This document shows positions 14,824-22,701 of a DNA stretch of 36,736 bases, in pieces; position 1 is the stretch's first letter; each line of letters begins with the position of its first letter. A model generated the notes under the pieces. That model saw only the letters and a list, made by a program, of their open reading frames with translations, did no database searches and was not told the DNA's origin. The stretch is from Bryobacterales bacterium (lineage in GTDB: Bacteria; Acidobacteriota; Terriglobia; Bryobacterales; Bryobacteraceae). The DNA is taken from positions 1-36,736 of the forward strand of contig CANIHR010000014.1 in the NCBI GenBank assembly GCA_947467185.1, given 5' to 3'. Position numbers and translations under genes: made by a program.

Positions 14824-16443
14824 ATGATCCCAGGCTTGAAAAAAATCACGGTTCCCCTGCTTGGCTGCCTGGCGTTCTTCCTGACCGGGCTGGCGCTGCT
14901 TCCTTATCCGGGGCTGCAGAACGACGAATTGTTCTTTTCGGGGCCGATCTACGCGCCGGATTCGGCATTTTTCAAGCTGGAAGTGGGGTCGTGGAAGATC
15001 CCGTTCATGGTGATGAGCTATTCCGGGGCGCTGAAGACCTGGCTTTACGCGGGGCTGTTTCGGTTTCTGGCGGCGGATCAATGGTCGGTCCGCCTGCCGG
15101 TGCTGCTGATGGGCCTGGGGACAATCTGGCTGACGTGGCGTCTGGTGGTCAGACTGGCGGGGAATCGGGCGGCGGCGGTGACAGTGGCGCTGCTGGCGAC
15201 GGACACGATGTTTCTGATGACCGACCTGTTCGACTGGGGTCCGGTGGCGATTCAGCATTTGCTGCTGCTGGGTGGGTTGCTCGCGGCTCACCTGTGGCTG
15301 ACGGAACGCAGTGAGAAGTGGCTCATTGCCGCGGCGGCGTGTTGGGGACTGGGGCTGTGGGACAAGGCGCTGCTAATCTGGCCCCTGGCAGGGCTGGGTG
15401 TAGCTGCGCTGCTGCTGTATCCGAAGCAAGCGCTGGCGGCGATGCGGCCGCGGACGGCAGGGGTCGCTTTGGGGGTGTTTCTTCTGGCGGCCGCCCCGCT
15501 TGTCTGGTATAACGTGGCACGGCCGGGTGAAACCGCGAGGCAGAACACACACCTGGAATTTTCCGAGCTGAAGGGCAAGGTGGAGGTTCTGCGGCAGACG
15601 GTAAACGCGTCCAGTTTGTACAACTACATGATCTTTCGCGATGCGACGGATTCTCCGCGTCCTCCGCGGACCCGCCTGGAGCGGATCAGTGTGAAGCTGG
15701 CAGCCGCTTCCGGGAGCCATTACAAGAACTGGATGCTCTGGGCGTGGGGGGCGGGACTGGTGCTTTCACTGACGCTGTGGGGTTCACCGCATTTCCGGGT
15801 GCTGCTGTTTCTGCTGGTGGCGAGCGGCGTTTGCTGGGTGCAAATGGCGCTGACGAAGGGGGCGGGTGGCGGAACACACCACACGATCCTGATGTGGCCG
15901 CTGCCGGTGATGTTCCTGGGGATCGTGTTTTCAGAGATTTCCGGGCGAATTCCGAAGGTGGGCGTGCCGGTTTTGTGGGTGGCGATTGGCGCGCTGTGTG
16001 CACAGAATCTGTTGACGACGAACCAGTATCTGGCGAAGTTCGTGGTGAACGGCCCCGGGGCCGGATGGACGGATGCGGTGTATCGCCTGGCAGAGACTGC
16101 GGATCACAAGACGGCCAGTTGGTATGGGCTGGTGGACTGGGGCTACCTGAATGGCCTGCGGTTGCTGCACGAGGGTGATTTGCCGATGTTTGTGACGAGT
16201 GTTCCGGCTGAGGGGCAGGTTCTGAGCGAGGCCGAGAAGCAGGAATTGACGCGGCAGATCAGCAACCCGGATTTCCTGTTCATTCAGCACACGGCGGACA
16301 AGCAGATGTTTCCTGGCATCAATGACCGCCTGCGGTCGGCGGCCGAGGGGCTGGGGTACAGGGAAGTTGTGGAGAAGACGGTTCCGGATCGAAATGGCCG
16401 GCCGGTTTTCGAATTGTTTCGTTTTCGCAGGGAGGGCAGTTAG
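14824..16443 (+). CDS. GT-C (ArnT/PMT-like, GT39/GT83) membrane glycosyltransferase
   Basis: 539 aa. After an N-terminal membrane helix comes 'YPGLQNDELFFSGPIYAP' with the acidic Asp-Glu pair of the first periplasmic loop of GT-C enzymes. Around ten membrane helices extend to about residue 395, including 'RLPVLLMGLGTIWLTWRLV' and 'THHTILMWPLPVMFLG', followed by a soluble periplasmic C-terminal region of about 140 residues. It probably transfers a sugar from a polyprenyl-phosphate carrier to an exported acceptor; which acceptor cannot be told. There is no good Shine-Dalgarno before the ATG. The sixA-like gene begins 2 bp after its stop, so they are co-transcribed. Confidence 0.8.
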   Translation: MIPGLKKITVPLLGCLAFFLTGLALLPYPGLQNDELFFSGPIYAPDSAFFKLEVGSWKIPFMVMSYSGALKTWLYAGLFRFLAADQWSVRLPVLLMGLGTIWLTWRLVVRLAGNRAAAVTVALLATDTMFLMTDLFDWGPVAIQHLLLLGGLLAAHLWLTERSEKWLIAAAACWGLGLWDKALLIWPLAGLGVAALLLYPKQALAAMRPRTAGVALGVFLLAAAPLVWYNVARPGETARQNTHLEFSELKGKVEVLRQTVNASSLYNYMIFRDATDSPRPPRTRLERISVKLAAASGSHYKNWMLWAWGAGLVLSLTLWGSPHFRVLLFLLVASGVCWVQMALTKGAGGGTHHTILMWPLPVMFLGIVFSEISGRIPKVGVPVLWVAIGALCAQNLLTTNQYLAKFVVNGPGAGWTDAVYRLAETADHKTASWYGLVDWGYLNGLRLLHEGDLPMFVTSVPAEGQVLSEAEKQELTRQISNPDFLFIQHTADKQMFPGINDRLRSAAEGLGYREVVEKTVPDRNGRPVFELFRFRREGS

Positions 16444-16445
16444 GC

Positions 16446-16928
16446 ATGGAACTTTATCTGATGCGGCATGGCATTGCGGAAGACGGCGAGCCGGGGTCTC
16501 CGGATTCGGCGCGGCGACTAACCGAGGAAGGAAAGGTGAAGGCGGCAGGGGTCCTGAAACTGGCGAAGAAGGCCGGCGTACAGCCAGACCTGATTCTTTC
16601 CAGCCCGTATGTGCGGGCGATGGAGACGGCTCAGATTGCGAAGGACGTCCTTGGTGTGGCCGGCGAGATTGTGGAATTGCCGGCGCTGGTGCCGCACGGG
16701 ACTCCCGAGAACGTCTGGCGCGACATTCGGGATTACGGGGACTACTCGACGATTTTGCTCGCGGGGCATGAGCCACTGATGGGGCATCTGGCGGGGTACC
16801 TGCTGAATGCGCCATCGCTGGTGGTGGAGGTGAAGAAGGCCTCGGTCATTCGGATCGACTTTGCAGGTACAGGGCCATCTCCGCGAGGGGTCTTGCGCTG
16901 GATGCTGGTATCTGCCATGGTTGAGTAA
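16446..16928 (+). CDS. sixA: SixA-like histidine phosphatase
   Basis: 160 aa. The RHG motif (LMRHGIAEDG, Arg7-His8-Gly9) opens the protein, followed by 'SSPYVRAMETAQI' and 'LLAGHEPLMGHLAGYL'. Together these supply the catalytic His8, the arginine pair and the second His of the histidine phosphatase superfamily branch 1. Length and motifs match SixA, which removes phosphate from phosphohistidine on phosphotransfer proteins. It starts 2 bp after the GT-C gene, which gives no obvious functional link. The exact substrate is not known; related short phosphoglycerate-mutase-like proteins act on other phosphoesters. Confidence 0.88.
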   Translation: MELYLMRHGIAEDGEPGSPDSARRLTEEGKVKAAGVLKLAKKAGVQPDLILSSPYVRAMETAQIAKDVLGVAGEIVELPALVPHGTPENVWRDIRDYGDYSTILLAGHEPLMGHLAGYLLNAPSLVVEVKKASVIRIDFAGTGPSPRGVLRWMLVSAMVE

Positions 16929-16941
16929 GAGGTTCTTTACA

Positions 16942-17193
16942 TTGGCACGTGGCTGGGAAAGTAAGTCGGTCGAGATGCAGATGGAGGAACGGCAGGCTCC
17001 GCCTGTGCCTCATGGCAACCATCGGCCCGGGGCGGCGGAAGACAGGCAGCGCGAACTGCTGGAAATGACGCGGCGGCGGCTGCTGGTGGAACTGGATGCG
17101 GCGACGCATCCGGCGCATCGGGCGCAAAAGCAGAAGGCCATTGACCATCTGGATGAACAACTGGCTCAGCTGCGTCAGCAACAAGCGGGTTAA
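16942..17193 (+). CDS. Small helical protein of unknown function
   Basis: 83 aa if begun at the TTG at 16942, which has AAGAGG about 10 nt upstream; an ATG at 16975 would give 72 aa, and the frame is open further back into sixA. The C-terminal 55 residues are a charged helix (RQRELLEMTRRRLLVELDAA, HRAQKQKAIDHLDEQLAQL), compatible with a short coiled coil. No membrane or signal segment. It follows sixA by 13 bp. Not recognised. The start site is uncertain, but the repeated heptad-like pattern and position support a real gene. Confidence 0.5.
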   Translation: MARGWESKSVEMQMEERQAPPVPHGNHRPGAAEDRQRELLEMTRRRLLVELDAATHPAHRAQKQKAIDHLDEQLAQLRQQQAG

Positions 17194-17226
17194 ACCGCAC
17201 CCTCGCGTTAGCATGAAATATACGCT

Positions 17227-18408
17227 GTGAAGGGTTCCCCGCTCCTACCGATATTCCTGATTGTGCTGGTGGACGTGCTCGGTTTGAGCATCATCCTCCC
17301 GTTGCTGCCGTTTTACGCCGAGCACTTCGGGGCGTCGGCGACGGTGATTGGCATGCTGGCGTCGTCGTTTGCGTTCTGCCAGTTGATTGCGGGGCCGATT
17401 CTGGGCAAGCTTTCGGACAAGATGGGGCGGAAGCCGCTGCTGATTGTCAGCCAGATCGGGACGTGTATTGGGTTTCTGATTCTGGCCGGAGCGCAGTCGC
17501 TGTGGATGGTGTTCCTGTCGCGGATTATCGACGGGGCAACTGCAGGGAATCTTTCGCTGGCCCAGGCATACATCTCCGATGTGACAAAGCCTGAGGAGCG
17601 GACAAAATCGTTCGCGGTGATCGGGATCGCGTTCGGCATTGGGTTTCTGATTGGTCCGGCGCTTTCGGGTTTCCTTTCGCACTACAGCTACACGTACCCG
17701 ATTCTGGTGGCGGCGGCGCTGTCGGCGGGGAGTGTGGTCTGCACCGCGACGTTGCTTCCGGCCGTGGAGCCGCATACTTTGGGGCAATCGGGGCCGGGCG
17801 GGAAACGACTGGGCGTTCTGGACTGGAAGAGCTACGCGCAGTACTTCAAGCGTCCGGAACTGGGGCCCCTGCTGGTGCAGTTCTTCTTCTTCGCGTTCTC
17901 GTTTTCGATGTTCGTGAACGGTTTCGCCCTGTTTTCGCAGCAGAGGTTCGGTTGGGACGCGATGCACGTGGGGTATTTGTTCGCGTGGGTCGGGTTTCTG
18001 GGGATTATCCTGCAGGGCGGGCTGATTGGGCGGCTGGTGAAGAGGTACGGCGAATTGTCACTGGTACGGAGTGGGTTCGCCGTGACGGCGCTGACGTCAT
18101 TCTGGCTGGCGAGCGTGCATTCGCTGCGGGAAATTGTGGTGAACACGGGAATCGCGTCGTACGGGACGGGGGTGGTTCGCCCGGCGGTGACGGCACTAAT
18201 CACGCACAAGGCTTCGAAGCAGGAACAGGGCGTAGTGCTGGGGCTGACGCAGTCGCTGACGTCGGTGTCGGCTATTGTGGCACCGGTGATTGCCGGGGCG
18301 CTGATTGACAGGGGCTGGCTTGCCGCATGGGCTATAGGCGTTGGCCTGGTCGCCCTATGCGGCATGATCGCAGCGTATCGGTATAAACCCGAACAGTTAG
18401 CGGATTAG
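17227..18408 (+). CDS. MFS transporter, TetA-like drug/multidrug efflux type
   Basis: 393 aa, GTG start. Twelve membrane segments are visible. The MFS motif A lies between helices 2 and 3 (GKLSDKMGRKPLL, about residues 60-72), the motif-C-like 'GIGFLIGPALSGFLS' is in helix 5, and the second half repeats the layout. The opening 'IFLIVLVDVLGLSIILPLLPFYAEHFG' is typical of TetA/class G-like 12-TM antiporters. It probably exports a small molecule by proton exchange; the substrate is unknown. No Shine-Dalgarno is evident. Its stop overlaps the convergent SMP-30 gene's stop by 4 bp. Confidence 0.88.
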   Translation: MKGSPLLPIFLIVLVDVLGLSIILPLLPFYAEHFGASATVIGMLASSFAFCQLIAGPILGKLSDKMGRKPLLIVSQIGTCIGFLILAGAQSLWMVFLSRIIDGATAGNLSLAQAYISDVTKPEERTKSFAVIGIAFGIGFLIGPALSGFLSHYSYTYPILVAAALSAGSVVCTATLLPAVEPHTLGQSGPGGKRLGVLDWKSYAQYFKRPELGPLLVQFFFFAFSFSMFVNGFALFSQQRFGWDAMHVGYLFAWVGFLGIILQGGLIGRLVKRYGELSLVRSGFAVTALTSFWLASVHSLREIVVNTGIASYGTGVVRPAVTALITHKASKQEQGVVLGLTQSLTSVSAIVAPVIAGALIDRGWLAAWAIGVGLVALCGMIAAYRYKPEQLAD

Positions 18409-19457
18409 CAGATGTGCGCGCCGCGCGTTTCCACGTAGACGGAGTAGAGGGACTGGCTGGCCGTCATGAAGAGGCGGTTGCGGTTGCGTCCGCCGAAGCA
18501 GAGGTTGGCACAGGTTTCGGGGAGCAGGATCTGCGCGATCAGGTCGCCGTTGGGCGCGAAGATGTGGACACCGTCGTAGCCGGGGCCAACCCAGCCTAAA
18601 CCGGCCCAGATGTTGCCCTGAATGTCGGCGCGGACGCCGTCGGCGAAACCGGTTCCCTTGCCCTTGATGGCGGTGTTGATGAAAACTTTGCTGTTTTTCA
18701 GCTTTGTGCCGTCGATGTCGTACTGCTGGATGATGTTGGGCAAGCCGGGTTCGTGGCTGGAGCCGGTGTCGCAGACGTAGAGCTTCTTGTAGTCGGGCGA
18801 GAAACAGAGGCCGTTGGGCTTGTGGAGGTCGTCGGCGAGCTTAGTGATCTGGCCAGTCTTATCGACGCGGTAGATGGCTTCCTTGAGCTCCATCTTGGCG
18901 AGGTGGCCTTCGTACGCTACGAGAATGCCATAGCCGGGGTCGGTGAACCAGATGCTGCCGTCCGGGTGGACGATGGCGTCATTCGGGGCATTGAGGGGCT
19001 TGCCTTCGAACTTATCGGCGATGACGGTGACGGCGCCGGAGGGTTCGTAGCGGACGACGCGGCGGGTGTCGTGTTCGCAGGAGAGCTGGCGGCCTTCGTA
19101 ATCGAAGGTGTTGCCGTTGGAGTAGTTGGCGGCGGAGCGGTAGACGCTGACGTGGCCATCCTCTTCGATGCGGCGGAGCTGCCGGTTATTGGGGATGTCG
19201 CTCCAGACGAGGCTTTGCGCATTACCGTCCCAGGCCGGACCTTCGGCCCAGCGGCAGCCAACGTAAAGGCGCTCGATCACTGAGTTGTTGACCTTGGCTT
19301 TGAAGCGCTTGGGGTCGTGGACGACGAAATCGGGGTCGGGGTAACCGATGGGGTCTTTGCCGGTCCAGTCGCGTTTGGTCTGGGCGGCGAGAGTGGTGAC
19401 GGCGGCGGCACCGAGGGCGGTGGCGAAGAGGGAGCGGCGAGTCAGGTTCGTGGACAT
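18405..19457 (-). CDS. Tat-exported SMP-30/gluconolactonase-like beta-propeller
   Basis: 350 aa from the ATG at 19457. A twin-arginine signal (LTRRSLFATALGAAAV, residues about 5-20) is followed by a six-bladed propeller of the SMP-30/gluconolactonase/LRE family. 'WAEGPAWDG' gives the metal-binding Glu, 'LNAPNDAIVHPDGSIWFTDP' the Asn and substrate-pocket residues, and 'GFADGVRADIQGNIWAG' the catalytic Asp. It probably hydrolyses a sugar lactone in the periplasm. The open frame extends 11 codons upstream, but that would remove the Tat signal from its normal position. TATACT lies 8 nt before the ATG and no Shine-Dalgarno is visible. Confidence 0.87.
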   Translation of the reverse strand: MSTNLTRRSLFATALGAAAVTTLAAQTKRDWTGKDPIGYPDPDFVVHDPKRFKAKVNNSVIERLYVGCRWAEGPAWDGNAQSLVWSDIPNNRQLRRIEEDGHVSVYRSAANYSNGNTFDYEGRQLSCEHDTRRVVRYEPSGAVTVIADKFEGKPLNAPNDAIVHPDGSIWFTDPGYGILVAYEGHLAKMELKEAIYRVDKTGQITKLADDLHKPNGLCFSPDYKKLYVCDTGSSHEPGLPNIIQQYDIDGTKLKNSKVFINTAIKGKGTGFADGVRADIQGNIWAGLGWVGPGYDGVHIFAPNGDLIAQILLPETCANLCFGGRNRNRLFMTASQSLYSVYVETRGAHIC

Positions 19458-19465
19458 CACAATGA

Positions 19466-19471
19466 AGTATA
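19466..19471 (-). promoter_or_regulatory. -10 element of the SMP-30-like gene
   Basis: On the minus strand TATACT (5 of 6 to TATAAT) ends 8 nt before the ATG at 19457, in a 32-bp divergent gap shared with the CapA-like gene. The short distance implies a leader of at most a few nucleotides. No clear -35 hexamer was found. Confidence 0.4.
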
Positions 19472-19489
19472 TATCCGCCGTGGCGGACA

Positions 19490-20395
19490 ATGGTTGTGCA
19501 GATGACTCGACGGCACGCCCTGGCCCTGTTTACCACCGCAGCTACCGCGCAGGAGACGAAGATCCTGTTTGGCGGGGATGTGATGCTGGCGCGCGGGGTG
19601 GCGCGGGCGGCGCAGGCGCATAACGATTATTCGTGGCCGCTGCGGGAGATTGCTCCGGTGTTTCGCGAGGCGGATATCGCGTTTGTGAATCTGGAGGGGC
19701 CGTTTGCGGAAAAGCCGCGCCCGAACAGCACGAATATGTTGTTCCGGGTGCAGCGGGAGATGGTGGCGGGGCTGGCGACGGCGGGGATTGATGTGGTCTC
19801 GACGGCGAATAATCATGCGCGGGACGCGGGATCAGCCGGGATTGATTTAACGCTGGAGGTGCTGCGGGAGCAGGGGATTCTGGCGGCGGGGACGGGGAAG
19901 GATTTCGCCGAGGCCCATGCCGGGGTGGTGCTGACGCGCAACGGGGTCCGGTTCGGCTTTTTGGCGTATACGTACGACGCGAACAACGGGAACTATACGG
20001 ATGTGGAGCCGCGGATCGCTCTGGCGGATGTGGCGCAGATGCGGGTCGACGTGGCGAGTCTGCGGCAGCGGGCCGAGGTGGTGATTGTTTCGATGCACCA
20101 CGGGTGGGAGTATTACACGACTCCCAATGGCCACCAGAAGATGTTTGCGAAGGCTGCGATAGATGCCGGGGCGGCGGTGGTGGTGGGGCATCATCCGCAT
20201 GTTGTCCAGCCGTGGGAACGGTACAGCGACGGGGTCATTTTCTATTCGCTGGGGAATTTGGTGTTCGACCAGGCTGAGCCGGCGGGAACGAAAAAAGGGC
20301 TGCTCGCGGAAGTGACCTTCCGGGGAGCAGCCCTTAGTGATGTGAAGACGATGCCGATTGAGATCGCGGGTGGTGCGCCGCGACTTACTGCTTGA
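19490..20395 (+). CDS. CapA/PGA-capsule-like metallophosphatase-fold protein
   Basis: 301 aa. Conserved PGA_cap blocks are clear: 'ILFGGDVMLARGV' near the N-terminus, 'FVNLEGPF', 'VVSTANNHARDAG', 'HHGWEYYTTPN', and 'VVVGHHPHVVQPWE' with 'IFYSLGNLVFDQ'. These are the metal-site and fold signatures of the calcineurin-like CapA family, linked to poly-gamma-glutamate or capsule synthesis in Bacillus. The N-terminus (MTRRHALALFTTAATAQ from an internal ATG at 19502) looks like a short export signal with an RR pair, so 19502 is a possible alternative start. The last 40 codons overlap a minus-strand terminator hairpin at 20291-20335, so the C-terminus may have been shaped by it. Confidence 0.85.
   Translation: MVVQMTRRHALALFTTAATAQETKILFGGDVMLARGVARAAQAHNDYSWPLREIAPVFREADIAFVNLEGPFAEKPRPNSTNMLFRVQREMVAGLATAGIDVVSTANNHARDAGSAGIDLTLEVLREQGILAAGTGKDFAEAHAGVVLTRNGVRFGFLAYTYDANNGNYTDVEPRIALADVAQMRVDVASLRQRAEVVIVSMHHGWEYYTTPNGHQKMFAKAAIDAGAAVVVGHHPHVVQPWERYSDGVIFYSLGNLVFDQAEPAGTKKGLLAEVTFRGAALSDVKTMPIEIAGGAPRLTA
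20291..20335 (-). terminator. Intrinsic terminator for the minus-strand enolase-like gene, inside capA-like coding sequence
   Basis: On the minus strand the arms AAGGGCTGCTC and GAGCAGCCCTT pair over 11 bp, with an inner GGAAG/CTTCC extension, and are followed directly by a run of T (the plus strand has AAAAAA at 20291-20296). This is a canonical Rho-independent terminator. It is placed about 65 bp beyond the stop of the minus-strand gene at 20400. It lies wholly within the 3' coding part of the convergent CapA-like gene. Confidence 0.85.
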
Positions 20396-20399
20396 TGGC

Positions 20400-21785
20400 C
20401 TATTGTTTGATGATCTGGCCGTCGCGCTTGCGGACTTCGCCCCAGCCTCCGTTGAGACCGTTGCGGGGATTGCCGGTTTGGCTGCTGGGGGCGGCTCCGG
20501 TGCCGGGCGTGCCCTGGAAGGGGAACTTCGCGGCTGCCTTTTCGTCGATTTCGATGCCCCAGCCGGGTTTGGTGCTGGGCCAGACGTAGCCGTCTTCAAG
20601 AACCGGCACGCCGTGGAAGACTTCACGGGTGTTGGCGTTGAATTCGGAGTATTCCTGGACGCCGAAGTTGTAGCTGACGACGTCGAGGGTGACGTTGGCC
20701 ATGTGGCCGATGGGGGAGACATCGCCGGGGCCGTGCCAGGCGGTCTTGACGCCGAACAATTCGCCCAGAATCGCGACCTTGCGGCAGGGGGTGAAGCCGC
20801 CGGCCTGGGAGACGTGGATGCGGATGTAGTCGATGAGTCGCTCGCTCATCAGGGGCAGCCATTCGTGGGGGCTGTTGAAGAGTTCACCCATGGCGATGGG
20901 CGTGGCGCACTGCTGGCGGATCTGACGGAACCAGGCGAGATCTTCGGGAGAGAGCGGGTCTTCGAGGAAGTAGAGCTTGAACTTCTCGCAGTCCTTCGCG
21001 AACTGGACAGCCTGAGTGGGCGTGACGCGTTCGTGGACATCGTGGAGGAGTTCGATTTCGTCGCCCATTTGTTTGCGGCACTCTTCGAAGAGCTTGAGGG
21101 CGCGGCGGATATAGGGCTGGGGCTCAAAAACGGAGCCCGTGTCGCGGAGACCCTTGACCTGCGGGCCGCCACGGCCACCACCAGCGCCGTAACCTTCGTA
21201 GCCCGGAGTGCCAACCTGCACACGAATGTGGCGGATGCCCTGGGACTGGAACTGCTTCGCCATGTCGATGCACTGCTGGAAGTCGGCACCGGAGGCGTGG
21301 CGATAAACATCGGCCGCTTCCCGGCACTTGCCGCCAACAAGGTCATAGACGGGCATTTTGGCCATCTTGCCTTTGATGTCCCAGAGGGCCTGATCGACGC
21401 CCGAGATGGCGTTGTTGAGGACGGGGCCGTTCTTCCAGTAGGAGCTGTCGTAGCACATCTGCCACGTGTCTTCGATCCGGTCAACGGGGTGGTTGAGGAG
21501 AAGGGGCTTGAGGTAGCGTTCGACGGCGGGCTTGACGAGGTCGGCGCGCTGGGTGAAGGTAGCGCAGCCGTAGCCGTAGAGGCCGTCCTGGTCGGTGAGG
21601 ATTTTGACGACGGTGAGGCGGACACCCGCGGGGGCAGTCTCGATCACCTGGACGTCTTTGATTTTCGGGGCGGGAAGGCCGCGGACGGCCTTCTCTACGG
21701 CGGTCTGGGCTTGCTGTTCGCGAGGAGTGACGAGGCCTCCGAGGCCTGCGGCTGCGATTGATTTCAGCAGGTTGCGACGTTGCAT
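20400..21785 (-). CDS. Tat-exported enolase-superfamily dehydratase (mannonate dehydratase/RspA-like)
   Basis: 461 aa from the ATG at 21785, with AAGGAGA upstream. A Tat signal (QRRNLLKSIAAAGLGGLV) is followed by an enolase-superfamily N-terminal cap and TIM barrel. 'LLHDVHERVTPTQAVQFAK' carries the first metal Asp and the downstream His; 'YFLEDPLSPEDLAWF' and 'PIAMGELFNSPHEW' carry the two Glu ligands; then 'HGPGDVSPIGHMANVTLDV' and a C-terminal 'YVWPSTKPGWGIEIDEKAA'. These match the mannonate/gluconate dehydratase (ManD, RspA) subgroup. Members are usually cytoplasmic, so the Tat signal is notable. The Gly/Pro/Thr-rich tail after the barrel is an extra. It follows ccmD by 16 bp and may be co-transcribed with the ccm operon. 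Confidence 0.87.
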   Translation of the reverse strand: MQRRNLLKSIAAAGLGGLVTPREQQAQTAVEKAVRGLPAPKIKDVQVIETAPAGVRLTVVKILTDQDGLYGYGCATFTQRADLVKPAVERYLKPLLLNHPVDRIEDTWQMCYDSSYWKNGPVLNNAISGVDQALWDIKGKMAKMPVYDLVGGKCREAADVYRHASGADFQQCIDMAKQFQSQGIRHIRVQVGTPGYEGYGAGGGRGGPQVKGLRDTGSVFEPQPYIRRALKLFEECRKQMGDEIELLHDVHERVTPTQAVQFAKDCEKFKLYFLEDPLSPEDLAWFRQIRQQCATPIAMGELFNSPHEWLPLMSERLIDYIRIHVSQAGGFTPCRKVAILGELFGVKTAWHGPGDVSPIGHMANVTLDVVSYNFGVQEYSEFNANTREVFHGVPVLEDGYVWPSTKPGWGIEIDEKAAAKFPFQGTPGTGAAPSSQTGNPRNGLNGGWGEVRKRDGQIIKQ

Positions 21786-21801
21786 GGGCGGGTGGTTCTC
21801 C

Positions 21802-21963
21802 TTAACGGGGGTGGTTGTCTTTGTCCGCAACGAGGGATTTCAGGCGTGCCAGCTCGCGGTCAATGCGGCGTCCTCTGCTGACGAGCAGGAAGACGAACGC
21901 CGTGATGATGATCCACGCGGCCGAGTAGCCGTAGAACAGAAATGTGAGATTCGTAATGTCCAT
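21802..21963 (-). CDS. ccmD: CcmD-like small membrane protein
   Basis: 53 aa. One N-terminal membrane helix (LTFLFYGYSAAWIIITAFVFLLV) is followed by a basic, helical tail with Arg-Arg and 'RELARLKSLVADKD'. Size, topology and position right after ccmC are those of CcmD, the small subunit that stabilises the CcmABC complex and helps release holo-CcmE. The ATG is 47 bp after the ccmC stop. Easily missed because it is so short. The Tyr residues in the helix start fit the conserved aromatic of CcmD. The stop lies 16 bp before the enolase-like ATG. Confidence 0.85.
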   Translation of the reverse strand: MDITNLTFLFYGYSAAWIIITAFVFLLVSRGRRIDRELARLKSLVADKDNHPR

Positions 21964-22010
21964 CGAAGGAAGCCCTCTGATTCTATAACGTCGTGTTTAT
22001 GTCGGGGGAA

Positions 22011-22691
22011 CTAGATCGAATGCAGTTCGCGGCGGAGCGAGTCGATTTCGCGCTGGGCCGTTTCCTGATGCTGCCGAATCAGGATGAGTGCGGTGCAGAT
22101 GAGGAAGACAGCGAGGACGCCGAGCCCGAAGGGGGCGTGGAATTCCTTGGCCATGGTGCCGGTCTCGAGGACCGGGCCAGGGTGCTGGGTGCGGACGTTC
22201 GGCAGGCGGATCGCCATGAGAACGAGCGGGATATCCGCGTAAGCAAAGATGGCGACGAAGGCCGAGAGCGTGGCGCGCTGGGTGGGTTCGGCGATGGCCG
22301 GGCGGACGAGCAGGTAGCCGAGGTAGAGGAGGAAGCACATCAACTGGCTGGTCATGCGGAGATCCCACGCCCACCAGATGCCCCACTGATTGCGGCCCCA
22401 GATGCTGCCGGTGACGAGGTTGACGAGGACGAGCATGGTGCCGACTTCGATGCAGGAGACCGAGATGGAATCCCAGACGAAGTTCTTCTTCACCAGGAAG
22501 AGAATGCTGGTGATGAGGGAGACGGTGAAGAAGATCTGGGCGTTGATGGCGGCCGGGACGTGGATGAAGATGATGCGGTAGATGGCCCCCTGCATGGCTT
22601 CGTCGGGAAGATCCATGAAGACCGTTTTCAGGTTGGGGATCATGACCAGGGCGGCCAGGATTGCCAGTAGGTAAATTGCTTTTTCTCGCAT
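22011..22691 (-). CDS. ccmC: CcmC, haem handling protein of cytochrome c maturation
   Basis: 226 aa. Six membrane segments with the tryptophan-rich haem-binding motif 'WGIWWAWDLRMTSQL' (about residues 103-117), and His in 'IFIHVPAAI' and near the last periplasmic loop. CcmC presents haem to CcmE in the periplasm together with CcmA, B and D. The ATG has GAGGAGAAAC close upstream. Length is normal for CcmC. It follows ccmB by 10 bp. Confidence 0.93.
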   Translation of the reverse strand: MREKAIYLLAILAALVMIPNLKTVFMDLPDEAMQGAIYRIIFIHVPAAINAQIFFTVSLITSILFLVKKNFVWDSISVSCIEVGTMLVLVNLVTGSIWGRNQWGIWWAWDLRMTSQLMCFLLYLGYLLVRPAIAEPTQRATLSAFVAIFAYADIPLVLMAIRLPNVRTQHPGPVLETGTMAKEFHAPFGLGVLAVFLICTALILIRQHQETAQREIDSLRRELHSI

Positions 22692-22701
22692 TCGTTTCTC
22701 C

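Noticed and set aside
20358-21761. 467-codon plus-strand frame opposite the enolase-like gene
   Set aside because: Composition is Val/Asp/Glu/Gly-rich with no motif, while the minus frame has a Tat signal and enolase active-site residues.
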